The notes under the pieces are model-generated. The model was not told the DNA's origin, searched no databases, and saw only the letters and a list, made by a program, of their open reading frames with translations. Shown here piece after piece: positions 1-10,082 of a DNA stretch of 64,000 bases. Both the position numbers and the translations under genes were made by a program. The stretch lies in contig CM067380.1 in the NCBI GenBank assembly GCA_034510155.1, positions 57,068,692-57,132,691 on the forward strand, read 5' to 3'. Origin of the DNA: Eucriotettix oculatus (Eukaryota > Arthropoda > Insecta > Orthoptera > Tetrigidae). How positions within the stretch are numbered: the first letter of the stretch is position 1; each line of letters starts with the position of its first letter.

Positions 1-2257
1 TGTGTAATAATAATAATTACCTATCGATCGTCGCTTTAAAAATTGTATTTCTTATATGAAAGACGTCACATCAAAATTATTTATATTCCAAATAGTTTTT
101 GATGGGATATCGATTCTAAAATGTATGTATACCTGTTTTAATTGAGTTTCGTCCAATGGCCAAAAGGTTTGCTATTTTACAGAGTAGTCTTCTTGATTCT
201 GTAACTTCCTCTTACTTCCTCCTCAAAAGACCATGATTCAACTGAGTGTGAAAACGTTGCAAGAATTTAATTTTACGACGCTAGGAAGAACTTCAAGGTT
301 AAATCGTCTCCCAATTGCAAAGCACTATAGTCATCATTCCTGCTCCATCGCAGTGTTGCCGATAAAACGTAAACTACTGTCGTCGTAAAAATAGTAGAGC
401 CCTGAGTTTGAAGCCGCAGTGTGCTCATTTAGAGTGACCTACGTTATTGTGAAAGGTCTGATTTTACGCAGAATTGAATGCCATTTTATGATATGTAAAT
501 AATTAAGCATATACAGCGTTTTGGCGAAAAAACTGAAAAAAGGCAGTTTTTTTCTTTCTTTCATCTAGCTTGACTTTAACAACTCATAGATTTCAAAATA
601 TTGCTTCAATTGGTGAGAAATTTTAATCATCTGTGTTTCCTGCTTTTTATTAAATTAGTTAATTAGTGGACCTCTACTAACTTTTGAAAAGCGCATCGCA
701 AAAGAGTGGGACAAAGCTTTTCTTGTAGTGTTTGAAAGTTTAAAAAGTGTAGGGAGAAATGAAAGGATTATTGGAGCAGGAGGGTAAAGTAGGGTGGCAC
801 CCGCGATGTTACATCGATTGGCCGAAATTATTTATTATTTTTATATTGTCTCTAATAAATGCCAATCTCATATTTCGTTTCCAGCTTTCATAGTTACTGC
901 ATTGTTCATGTTAATGAATTATGAAGAATGTCAATAAATATACATAACTCAAGAGGTACAAACCAGGGTAAATAGTCGCAAAAATAATGCAAATGCTAAA
1001 ACAAAACGTAATACTGCTCTATCGACACATGATACACAACTGGTGGATGTGCAGGAGCTACAGAACCATACAGGGCTTCTAAGCAATACACCACACTTGA
1101 CAATGATCATGTTTTAATATTTATATGACATCAAATATTATAAATGAATAATTTTCATTTGAATATTACAAAGAATAGGGTCGAAAGCTCGTCTTATTCA
1201 AGTTGACAAAGTTTAATGTAATAAATTAAAATATACAAGGGACTGTTGATAAGGGTTAAATATCCTTTCCTATGGGAGATGAATTAACCTTTTCCCCATT
1301 TTGTGGAGACGTGGCCAAGTGGACCTTCGTCACAATAGTGACTTTCTTCGTGTATGATTTACTTCGCAAATGCTTACCTTTTGTTAAATCGGATTCATTG
1401 TCGTGTCGCTTATACGTTTTATATTTGTGTATTTGACCAAAAAACTGGGTCCATTTTATTACATCATTACATCTCTGTAGTATGAGTAAAGAAAAACCTA
1501 AATGCTGACTCCTAAAATTTTTGTTTTACCTATTATTGTATCGACAAACGTGTTTAAAACATATTAACTCAATATTTGTGTTCCTCCTATTATTAATTGT
1601 TTGCTCGTGTCAATTAAGCTGGGTATAATCTAAGCTGGTTACCATACGTATTGCAATTACTACAAATTAATGTTATCCGACAGAAGGCTCAGACATGTTC
1701 TAAGCTGCGGTTCACTGCTCCAAGTAATAACACGATCCGTTTATATTGCGTAGTATTAATACCCTCGACACAATGGGAATTAAGTTTCGTTATTGTGAGC
1801 CATGAGAACCTATAAAGGCTTGGCTTTATAGCAGGTGAGCTCATTCTCAAGCGGATGACGAGGAAGATTCTGTGGAAAGCTATCTGATTGCACACGACCG
1901 CATTAGTTCTTAAACCGAATTTCAGAACTTAAGGTGGTAAAGGGTCTGTGACAACAAACGGATATTGTACGAACAACACAATGTTCTACCGCATCATCAA
2001 TACGAATTTTAGACAACTGAATTTTTCCTTCAATTTGCTCCAATTTTTCAGAATTGAATAAGTGATGGCAATCAATAACTAAATTTTAGTTTTAATTATT
2101 CTTGTGGGAAAAATTAATTTCATTATTTTACCTTATATAGCTAACATAAAATACAAACTAATTGACTTGTTTCATAATTACAGAGTAGGTTTTGTTTTTA
2201 AAACAATAAATAAATTAAATTTCAATCAAAATATTAAAGACAAAATTAACTTTCTGG
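1..2257. other. AT-rich stretch without recognisable feature
   Basis: I see no gene, RNA or classified repeat here. The only coding-like patch is about 1.69-1.90 kb on the minus strand: 68 codons without a stop, less AT-rich than its surroundings, with no motif I recognise. It could be part of an unrecognised repeat. Everything else is low-complexity AT-rich sequence with frequent stops in all frames. Confidence 0.5.
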
Positions 2258-2440
2258 AAAGACATTGTTACCCACAAAATTAATTGTTTAGATTGTAATG
2301 CAATGTATATAGGGCAAACAAGAGAGCTTCAAAAACTCTCATTAAAAAACATAAAGACAACATTTAATTAGACATTCAAAAATTTTAGATCAGAATTGTG
2401 TATGAATCCGCATTAAAACATTATTTCGTAATTGAGAACT
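2258..2440 (+). mobile_element. GIY-YIG endonuclease remnant of a retroelement
   Basis: The plus frame from 2258 reads KDIVTHKINCLDCNAMYIGQ then TRE. This matches the cysteine-flanked YIGQT segment of GIY-YIG nuclease domains found at the C-terminus of Penelope-like and some related insect retroelements, usually of the form VYKI.C..C...YIGQT.R.LK.RI.EH. After about 2326 the similarity continues in a shifted frame (QKTLIKKHKDNI), where the family has its R...EHK.DI segment, and then hits stops. It is a frameshifted, dead fragment. No reverse transcriptase domain could be recognised upstream, so assignment to Penelope rather than another GIY-YIG retroelement is an inference. Confidence 0.6.
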
Positions 2441-4170
2441 TACTTTTTGTTTATTAATGTCCCGTTAAAGTAGAATTGTTGCTAATGACGAGATGAAAAT
2501 AAAATAAGTCTAATTTGTGCTGCAGACAGAACACAATACCGTTGGGAGATTAGATTAATGAAATTATTTAAGAAATTTCCTGGGCAGTTATATAAGACGT
2601 TGTAGAGATTATTGTGTTGGAAAATTCTCTCTCCACATTTTAAAGGCCATAAAAATTTTAATATCTGTTTTGGAATATTTTTCAACATCGTTTAGAACAC
2701 AGACTGACTTGGCCAACACCCAAAATACATTCTCATATCTAGTCTGAGGAATTTGTTCTGGTACTGGTTCCAACTCACGGCTAACAAAATAACCGTCACA
2801 GAAACTCACCACTACTACCAGTTTCAAGAAGTAACCAAAAACTGACAACAAAGTTCAACCATTGAATAAAAGCTGCCGAATTTCTTTTAAAGTGCTTGCA
2901 CCTCCTTGTAATTCTCCCTCTCCCAAGACTTTAAGCTTCTCAAGCACTAGATTTCGTGCAGCCATAGGTTTTGTATGTGCTGATCGCGGTCGTCTGTCTC
3001 TCTACTGCTTGGCGAGGTGTTCCGAACTTCGGATAAACATAGTTACAGAATTTGTCAGCACACACACACGCCCGACATGCGAAAACACCACAGTCCAACA
3101 ATTTAATAAAATATATATAAATTTAAAGAATTGCTACCCTCCTGAACTTGAAACAATTACATGTTTCCTCAACCGTTCCTAAATCCTGGATTTGAAATTT
3201 GTAATTTATTTAAAAGAAATTATATAGTTGTAAATAAAGCTTACGTTTACTTGTTACTGTATAATTACGTCTGCATAGTACCTCCTTAATAATTAAATCA
3301 ATTAGACAATATTTGCTGATGGTTTCGGTATAACAATTTTGAATTATAGCCGCCCACTGTCATTTTGCAAACTAAATCTGTTTTTAGTATTCATTGTGTG
3401 TGACAAGTACAGGCTTTGTTTCCCTGAGACTAAGGGGGAACAGAAAATGACCTGAACGACTTTCAAAACTTATTATGTAACGTTCATCGCTTCAATTTCC
3501 ATACATGCCCAGCTAATGCTGCCGGTGCGCAGCGGCGGTTGGGTATGGTATTTACATTTCAAGCAGCAAAGAATTTAATTTTGGGTCACTGCTTGACATT
3601 CAGATAATGCTGTCTGTGCACCACAATGCGTTCGTTGCGCTTCAGCGCCGGGTAATATAACACCTACGCTCGCACAAACGTGTTCATCAATCGTAATAGT
3701 AAATTAAATCTATCCGACAAAGCGTTACCAAATAAGTGAAGTTCATTCAGGAATTCAAATTAGGCTCACTTAAATCATAAAACGAAATTGACCGATCAGT
3801 CGAAGAATAAAAAATAATTTAGATTTTGTTATAATAGAACTGAAATTAAAGAATGGCAAATGAAACTTCCAGTTTTAATATTACAGAGGTTATAATAATT
3901 GTTCGATGTGTAGCAATTACAGGTACTTTAGAATAAGACTCTTTTTATTATTATAAAGATATTGTACTACATACTAAAGATTTTACAAGAAAATTTTAAA
4001 GTAGTAAGTTCAATTATCTTTCAACAGAAATTTTATAAACATCTCTTTTCTTTTCGTCTTATTTGAAACCTTTGACAAGTAATGCGATTATAAATCCCGA
4101 TTAGTTTCCATAACTTTTACATACAATACATGATAAAACTGCTTTTAATACAAAATCATCCAGTACAATG
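2441..4170. other. Unassigned AT-rich sequence
   Basis: No supportable gene. A short (CA)n run lies near 3060. Between about 3.48 and 3.68 kb the sequence is less AT-rich, with GCGCAGCGGCGG near 3527, but no frame there resembles a known protein. An open stretch of 106 codons at 2862-3182 has no recognisable domain and is probably chance. Confidence 0.45.
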
Positions 4171-5005
4171 CAAGGGTCAGTCAAATATAAACGGGAATTT
4201 TTTAAATAATTTTTCTGATTAGGATAGAATTTCAAAACATTTTTTATTTTTCTACATAGTTTCCTTGTACTGAAACACGTTTTTCCCAGTGTTTGGATGC
4301 TTCCTGATTCCGTCATCATAAAAAGCTGAAGGTTGAGTTTTTAACCAATTGAGCACAAAGAGATTAACTTCTTCATAACTATCGAACCTTTGACCTCCAG
4401 AGCTTTCTTCGATGGTCCAAACAGATGGTAGTCATACGGTGACAAATCTGGTCTGTATGGTGGATGTTCTAGATGATCCCAGTGAATTTCTTCCAATTTG
4501 GTCTGAGTTATGCATTTTTTTTCTGATCAGGAGAAAAGCCGAGGAACCCACCTCGCTGATATCTTTATGAAGCCAAGTTCCTTTCTGATGATGGGATGTG
4601 CACTCCTGTGGCTTAGATTAACTGAAGAAGCAATTCGTCAACGGCGAGGCGCCGGTCTTCATCCAAAGTCTCCCTTACTGCACGGTTGTTGTTTTCTGTG
4701 GTGGAAGATGGAGGATGCCTATCGTGACTCTGATTTTCCACCATTTTCCGGCCTTCAATAACTTTGTTTTGCCTCTCGTACACACGGATTTTGGAGAGAG
4801 TGTCGTCCAGAATTGTGCCCGTAATTGGGTAAGCAAGTACCTCTTGCTCACTCATTGCTCTAGTATGGACTGAAAGAGACTAACATTGTTAAGTGGGTGC
4901 AGTAGTGGAGATAAGAGACCTAGACGGAATTCGTGGTAAAATGGGCGGGCCTTCTGACTTTCCTACTAGGCTTAATAAATAAATCCCCGTTTTGACTGGC
5001 CGTCG
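4171..5005 (-). mobile_element. Internally deleted mariner element with both TIRs
   Basis: Both ends carry related inverted repeats. The left end starts CAAGGGTCAGTCAAA and the right end, reverse-complemented, starts CGACGGCCAGTCAAA; both run into an ACGGG.ATTT motif. A TA flanks the right end and TG, a likely decayed TA, the left. Minus-strand translation from the right end gives the mariner N-terminal region (TLSKIRVYERQNKVIEGRKM, then RPP-like linker and DEDRRLAVDELLLQL, the second helix-turn-helix), then SPDQKK. It jumps directly to the C-terminal EHPPYRPDLSPYDYHLFGP block and a C-terminal tail like LISLCSIG..LNLQLF. The region that should hold the first two catalytic aspartates is missing, so the copy is about 835 bp rather than the usual about 1.3 kb. 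Frames are also broken by stops. It is non-autonomous, but could once have been mobilised in trans through its TIRs. Confidence 0.85.
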
Positions 5006-6497
5006 TATATAATCATTAACACGAAATATATTTTCCAGGTCGTACCTTGTCAACAAACAAACAGATAATTAAAGTTCCGAAAAAAGTGAGAAGCGTTTAA
5101 TGTGTTTAATTTTTATTTGATAATGTCTGTAATACTCAAAAATGCCGTTTCTTTTTTCATTTCATAATAATAAAGACGAAAATATTCCCAATCATTTTAA
5201 AGAAGAGAAGTAAATGGCAACGCTAAAGCCAAATAGCAATGTTTTATTTTCAAACTCGGCGTAATGTGATATATTACGTAATATCAATATTTTTATATAA
5301 ATGAGACAATAACTAATCGGTTTCCGGGATACATAGTTCGATCTGATATAGAATAAAATATTTCGGCGAACAAATTAGCTGGCATGGATTCGTAGTACCA
5401 AGTTCAAGGCTACTTCCGTCTGTTTTAAAAATAAAAAATAGCTTAAAATCGGAGAATCGGCTTCCTCCCAAAAAATCGAGAACTTATTCAACGGACGCCA
5501 CCCTAACGTCCAGGACTTCGCTTCGTTTCAATCGATTTTAATAAATTCATTCAAAACTAAATTGAGTTTTGTGGTGGTGCGGGCCGCTGCGTGTACTTCA
5601 GTCAATTCAGTTTTGATCTTCGCGAAACTCACTTTTACCATTAGCTCGGCTGTAAGTTACTCGGTCTATTTGAAAGTTTGCCAAACAATATCAGCCTGAA
5701 ATATGTATGAGTTACTTGGAACCGTGACTTGCTACAAATATATTTCCTGATGGAAATTTTACTTTTCTCATCAAACAAACGGTTTCCCGTGGGAAATAAT
5801 CCATATTTGATCGTTCATTTATTTATTACGTTTGTATTCCATGGCCATAGCGAAGGAAAAGATTTGTTTCAAATAATCCATGTTCTGTGAAACGAAAAAG
5901 TCGTTTAACTACGTTAAACAGGTAACTAGGCTCTCGAATATCTGACCTAATGTGGAATAACGTCAGGTCGGAAAGTAAAGCTACCAAAATACATTCTAAT
6001 CCTCACATGTCACTTCATACTAATATTCACTCTTCTTAATATTTTATGATCTCTTGGTACAAATCAGTATATATGATTTCCTTATGCGCTGTATTGTAAA
6101 GTGGGAAATTGCTCCATAAATTGGCATGAATCGAAGGATTATTAGGTTTCTTGAAAGTACTGGATAATATACTAGAAATTTATAAAATTATTGGAGTATC
6201 TTTGTATGTGCAACTGATATTTGATAATTCTTCGTGTTAATCATTGTTAAAGGACGAGAAAATCCAGCTTGCCAGCAATAATTTTCAAACGCCTGATGAT
6301 AACGAAAAATCAACACGTTGTTCAGTATTTATCTGTCTTACTCTGCAATAACTTTGTATTAAGAAAACGATTTGTAGTTAGTGTTTCGTACTTTGATGAC
6401 TTTAAGATGAGCTTAGTACACCTGACGGATAAAAGTTGTTTTTTTTATAGCCTCAAAATTGCATTTAACTATGGCGTGTTCGCTTGAAGTCTGTACA
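5006..6497. other. Unassigned intergenic sequence
   Basis: No gene or classified element seen. The 5.50-5.70 kb part is less AT-rich (GTGGTGGTGCGGGCCGCTGC near 5570) but has no convincing frame. A 72-codon frame at 6269-6487 is Phe/Asn/Ile-rich with no motif and is most likely chance. Confidence 0.45.
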
Positions 6498-6905
6498 ATA
6501 GTTGAACAACGTTCAATGATCCGATTTTCGCTTTCTGAAGTGGATAAAACCGGCTAAAATCATTTCCCTGACGATTTTACATTATGGTGACAGTTGAATG
6601 AACTATAGAAATTTTTGTAAGAAGAACAACTGTGAAACGGTCGAACCTCAAAGACTGGTAACGTCCTGGTCGGACGTTATTAATGACGACATTATTTGTG
6701 AAACCGACGTTTTTCTGTTGAAAACATAGCAAAAAAAGTTGCAGTAAGAATTGACACAGTTCAGTAACGAGCTCAAATACAGTAAAACAAGTGCAAGCTG
6801 GGTCTAAAAAGAGTTAACGCAACAACACAATTAAACAAGGCTCAAAGTGTGTGCAGACTGAATAATATTTTGAAGTTTGATGAAACTTCGGCTAAAATTT
6901 TTGAA
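6498..6905 (+). mobile_element. mariner transposase N-terminal remnant
   Basis: The plus strand starts with VEQRSMIRFSLSE at 6501, the typical mariner N-terminal opening. Frames then shift: IKPAKII matches the KPAEIH segment of the first DNA-binding helix-turn-helix, and RRFSVENIAKKVAVRIDTVQ near 6.70-6.76 kb matches the second one (RR.TVREIA.EVGIS.GSVQ). The following CKLG.KRVNATTQLNKAQSV corresponds to the usual AKWVPRLLT..QK..R linker. Similarity stops near 6.9 kb, before the catalytic domain. At least three frameshifts and several stops make it inactive. No TIR was identified. Confidence 0.7.
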
Positions 6906-7378
6906 TAAGAGTCCAAAGGAGTTCATAAAATAACTAGGTTGTCAAAGAATTTTTCGGAAACACAAAGACTTCTTTGCAACAGATTAAAAAACCTAGGTTA
7001 TTTTTGGGACAAGTGTTTTAATTCATATTCGTGATGATTATGTTGAGAAATGGTAAAGGTCTCAGTTTGTTAAAATACACAGATTTTCTAGATCAATTTG
7101 CTACTTTCAATACTGAAGGTCCCAAGTACAGGTCCAGAATGATAATTTTGATGTGTCTAATTTCCTCGGTAAAGAACTACTGGAATCAGTAATAAAATAT
7201 AAAATTTAAGTCTAGTTGGAAGTTGTTGGTGTCGATACTCAACTGATGAAGTGAAGAAATCTGAACTTCGAACATCTCAAGATGTTTTATGCATTTGACA
7301 CGAAGGAAAATTATAGCAAGCCCCTCATAAAGTAAATTACAGTATTACTGATTTTATTACAGCGAATTACCTTTTTAT

Positions 7379-7440
7379 TACATGATCAGCGCATCGATTT
7401 TCCAGCAGTCGTAATCCCAGTCACGTGATCATGACGACAC
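7379..7440 (-). repeat. Isolated 62-bp core fragment of the tRNA-Val SINE family
   Basis: These 62 bp match 9921-9982, inside the SINE at 9.83-10.07 kb, with a single mismatch. Similarity ends abruptly on both sides: there is no tRNA-like head and no 3' tail. The fragment starts CATGATCA and ends near TGATCATG, so it also has an 8-bp inverted repeat. It is too short to be a normal 5'-truncated SINE insertion. Confidence 0.75.
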
Positions 7441-7928
7441 TGGTTTGAAGAGATGTCAGTAGAAAAATTAAGGTCCCAAATTATAAGAACATATGGACAA
7501 ACAAGAACTGCGAGTATCTACTCATTCGCCAGGGAACTTGAAACTCAGAAATAACTCTGTTCCGAAGCGAAGCGTGTTTTCGTTTCACCACTTTTCTGTC
7601 TTGAGGTGCATCCGCTGTGGTGAGTTCGCGCTTCGTCACGTCAAGTTGAGGTCACGCCACGATTACCAGGGTGATTCGGGAAGTATTAAAACAGATAGAG
7701 GCCGTCGAACCGATAATAGATTATTATTGTTTGTGCTGATCCGGTGGACGCCAATGTGCCGGAACGTTCCACATGAGTTGTCTGACAGGTGAAATCTGCG
7801 AAGCGTGGGAGAGCGACTCTTCACCTGCCAACTCGTACAGATACGCTCAAATACGGCTCGCAGGTCTGTCAAAACTAAACCAAAGGAGGTAAAAAGAAAC
7901 TTTGCAAGTTGCAACAAACTCCATTATT
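7441..7928. other. Moderately GC-richer unassigned stretch
   Basis: Between 7.49 and 7.92 kb both strands have open frames of 84-99 codons and the base composition is less AT-rich than the flanks. A CAG|GTGAAA donor-like site occurs near 7790 on the plus strand. I recognise no domain. It may be part of an unrecognised repeat or a diverged exon. Confidence 0.3.
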
Positions 7929-8005
7929 GATCACGAAATGACTCCCTTTACGTTTGCTGACTTTCGATTTAATCGAAGCCATCAAATTTGTGGAATGTGT
8001 GTGTT
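7929..8005 (+). repeat. Short direct repeat, copy 1
   Basis: This stretch aligns with 8349-8436 in the same orientation about 0.42 kb away. Shared blocks include CTGA.TTTCGATTTAATC and TGGAATGTGTGT, with small indels between them. The family is unknown, and there are no terminal motifs. Confidence 0.5.
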
Positions 8006-8348
8006 AAAAACTTGTACAGAAAACATCAGTAGTTGTGAGAAGCAAGAAACAAAAGTAACTCATAGATTCCTGTAATCGGCTTGATATAACAAGTAACTGA
8101 ATAACCTAGTGTGTATAGTCGAGGATTCTTATGGATTTTTTGAGCCACTGCCAGAAAGTTGACTATATAATATCTATACAAAAATGAATTTTAAGTGTAC
8201 GTACGGAGGAATTTGAAACAAAGTTTGTAAACGCATGTCTTCAAATATAGATTGGGGACAGAAAACCCTAGCACCACTGGGCGTTGGGCTGGAAGACGTT
8301 CACACAAAGAAACAATGACAAACCAAAGGCAACCTTCGGTCCAAACTC

Positions 8349-8436
8349 CATTCATGAAATTGCTCATTTTATGTTTTCTGATTTTCGATTTAATCAGTAT
8401 ATTCAGTCCATCCAATTTCTGGAATGTGTGTCTAAC
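8349..8436 (+). repeat. Short direct repeat, copy 2
   Basis: Partner of 7929-8005. It lies within a 78-codon open frame (8252-8488) that I cannot assign to any family; because the repeat is shared, the frame is more likely part of a repeated element than of a gene. Confidence 0.5.
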
Positions 8437-8985
8437 CAATAGTATGCGGGATTGCTGTATAATTTGTGAAACTCCTTTTGCAGTTTAAGTCCAGTTTCAG
8501 ACTCTATTTTCACGTGAAGCGACGAGGGGTCTAATATAAAGTCCACAAAATTACCGTTATTGGTCTCAAATCAATATTTTTGGGGGGTTTCTGAGATCAA
8601 TAGTGGCACTGATCATGGTGGTTAAATCGAAGTTCAGATCCTATTGGGATCGGAGAGAATGGACGGGGTGAAAATATTGCCCAAAATAGCCCTCACAAGT
8701 GCCCAATCCATAATTATAGTTGACAGCAATGATGAACACGTTGTCATATGTCACAGTCGTTATGTGGCGGAGTGGGAAGTGGTTCAGTATTCAAAACCTA
8801 CAAAAAAAAGTGTCTATTTCACTCCTATTATGTCTAATAAATTTGGGTTCATAAAAATCCGGCCAGTCGTACATTCAGTACATTTGATGATTGAAATTAT
8901 TTGATATGAGAAGTGGTCAAGTGACCACACTTCGAGTTAAATCAAATGATACATGACTACAATTTATTCTACAATATAATTAAGT
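8437..8985. other. Unassigned sequence downstream of a LINE 3' end
   Basis: No supportable gene. An 86-codon plus-strand frame at 8644-8904 has no recognisable motif. The stretch ends where similarity to the minus-strand jockey-like LINE begins. Confidence 0.4.
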
Positions 8986-9826
8986 ATGTAGGCCTGTTGT
9001 TTGTGTCTTTTCAATCTGCGATCTACTGTAAGTTCATTAACAGATGGCTGACTTCCTCTTTAGGATGTCCAGGAATATTTTGAAGGTTGTTAGTACAGAA
9101 TTTGTGGATTTCTTCTATGACTGTAATGCATAGTCAGGTTGCTATGGATTGTTTTATTACTTACAAACCAGGCAAGATGCGTTTAAGATCGTACGGAGAA
9201 TTTTAGACTAAAGGCCTTCCATAATTTTTGATTTCGGAGGCTTGGTGAGTCCCATATGTCAATATGTTTAAGAATTCATGTAAATAGGAGCACTTTATTT
9301 AATCAAAATAACGAATTCGTCTGACGAAGCTTATTTTTTATATTGTTATTATTTTTTGACATGAAATGCGTTTTACAAGTAAGCTCAGAATCTGGCAGTA
9401 GGTTGAGGTATTTAACTACTTTGAGGAGATAGGTATGAGTGTTCTATTGATTAGAGTCATTCGAACTGTGAGTTTTCCTAGTCATTAAGTATGCTTGCCT
9501 GATTTAGTGGGATTTACATTTATAAGCTGTGTGTGAGTCAGTCTTGAAGAAAGTCTAAATAGTTTTATAGAACATCAGAAGCTCTATGAGAATCAATATT
9601 CGTAATTGCATTATCCACCGCATAAATCGCAAGAATTTTGTTGTTTCTTGTAGGAATGCCTGCCGTAAATATAAGATTCAGGAGTGGTCCCAGGACAGTG
9701 CCCTGAGGTACTCTACAGGCAATCTGATGTATTGTTGAGATGTCATTATTAAATTTAGTTCGCACTATTTTAGGTTGGCAAGTATGAAGGAAAGAAAGTC
9801 TGTTAGTGTTAGGAAACTGGTATCTT
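8986..9826 (-). mobile_element. jockey-like non-LTR retrotransposon, 3' remnant
   Basis: Read on the minus strand, the remnant runs from the reverse-transcriptase fingers/palm to the C-terminus. FLHTCQPKIVRTKFNNDIST corresponds to the SFL..R.F.VR....ST segment. Next comes the highly conserved VPQGTVLGPLLNLIFTAGIP, then LAIYAVDNAIT, where jockey RTs have FADDTAI: the catalytic dyad is AVDN instead of ADD. Further on, QSKILRTILNASWFVSN at about 9.2 kb matches the C-terminal QSK.LR.I.NAPWYVSN block. Multiple stops and frameshifts separate the blocks, so it cannot be active. It is 5'-truncated, as is usual for LINE insertions. The SINE at 9827-10067 is inserted in it, and a little LINE sequence probably continues at 10083-10140. 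Confidence 0.85.
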
Positions 9827-10067
9827 CTTCTGCCGTGGCTCTGCGGCCCATTCAAGGCCTTGGCCTACCAGGTCAACTGCGGACTGTCATTTTACATGAA
9901 GCATTCCGAATTTGGAGTGATACATGATCAGCGCAACGATTTTCCAGCAGTCGTAATCCCAGTCACGTGATCATGACGACACAAACATCCAAGCCCATTG
10001 CAGGATTCGAACTCGGGACATCTGTGTTGTGAGACAGTGACGCTAGCCACTAGACCACAGGAGGTCG
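9827..10067 (-). mobile_element. tRNA-Val-derived SINE, full length, inserted in a LINE
   Basis: On the minus strand the element begins with a tRNA-like head. The A box reads TAGTGGCTAGC and the B box GAGTTCGAATCC, as in a pol III internal promoter. It continues through the family core (AATGGGCTTGGATGTTTG ... ATGACGACAC region) to the CCTTGAATGGGCC 3' block. It is flanked by near-perfect 15-bp target-site duplications: GGAAACTGGTATCTT at 9812-9826 and GGAAACTGGTACCTT at 10068-10082, with one mismatch. Both flanks belong to the jockey-like remnant, so the SINE landed in an existing LINE copy and is the younger of the two. The head resembles tRNA-Val(CAC) best, judged by eye. Confidence 0.9.
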
Positions 10068-10082
10068 GGAAACTGGTACCTT

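Noticed and set aside
1689..1895. Minus-strand 68-codon coding-like frame
   Set aside because: Composition is suggestive but no family, splice site or partner copy in the window supports it.
7590..7660. CIRCGEF...H resembling a gag zinc knuckle
   Set aside because: The spacing does not fit CX2CX4HX4C, the final cysteine is absent, and no RT is nearby.
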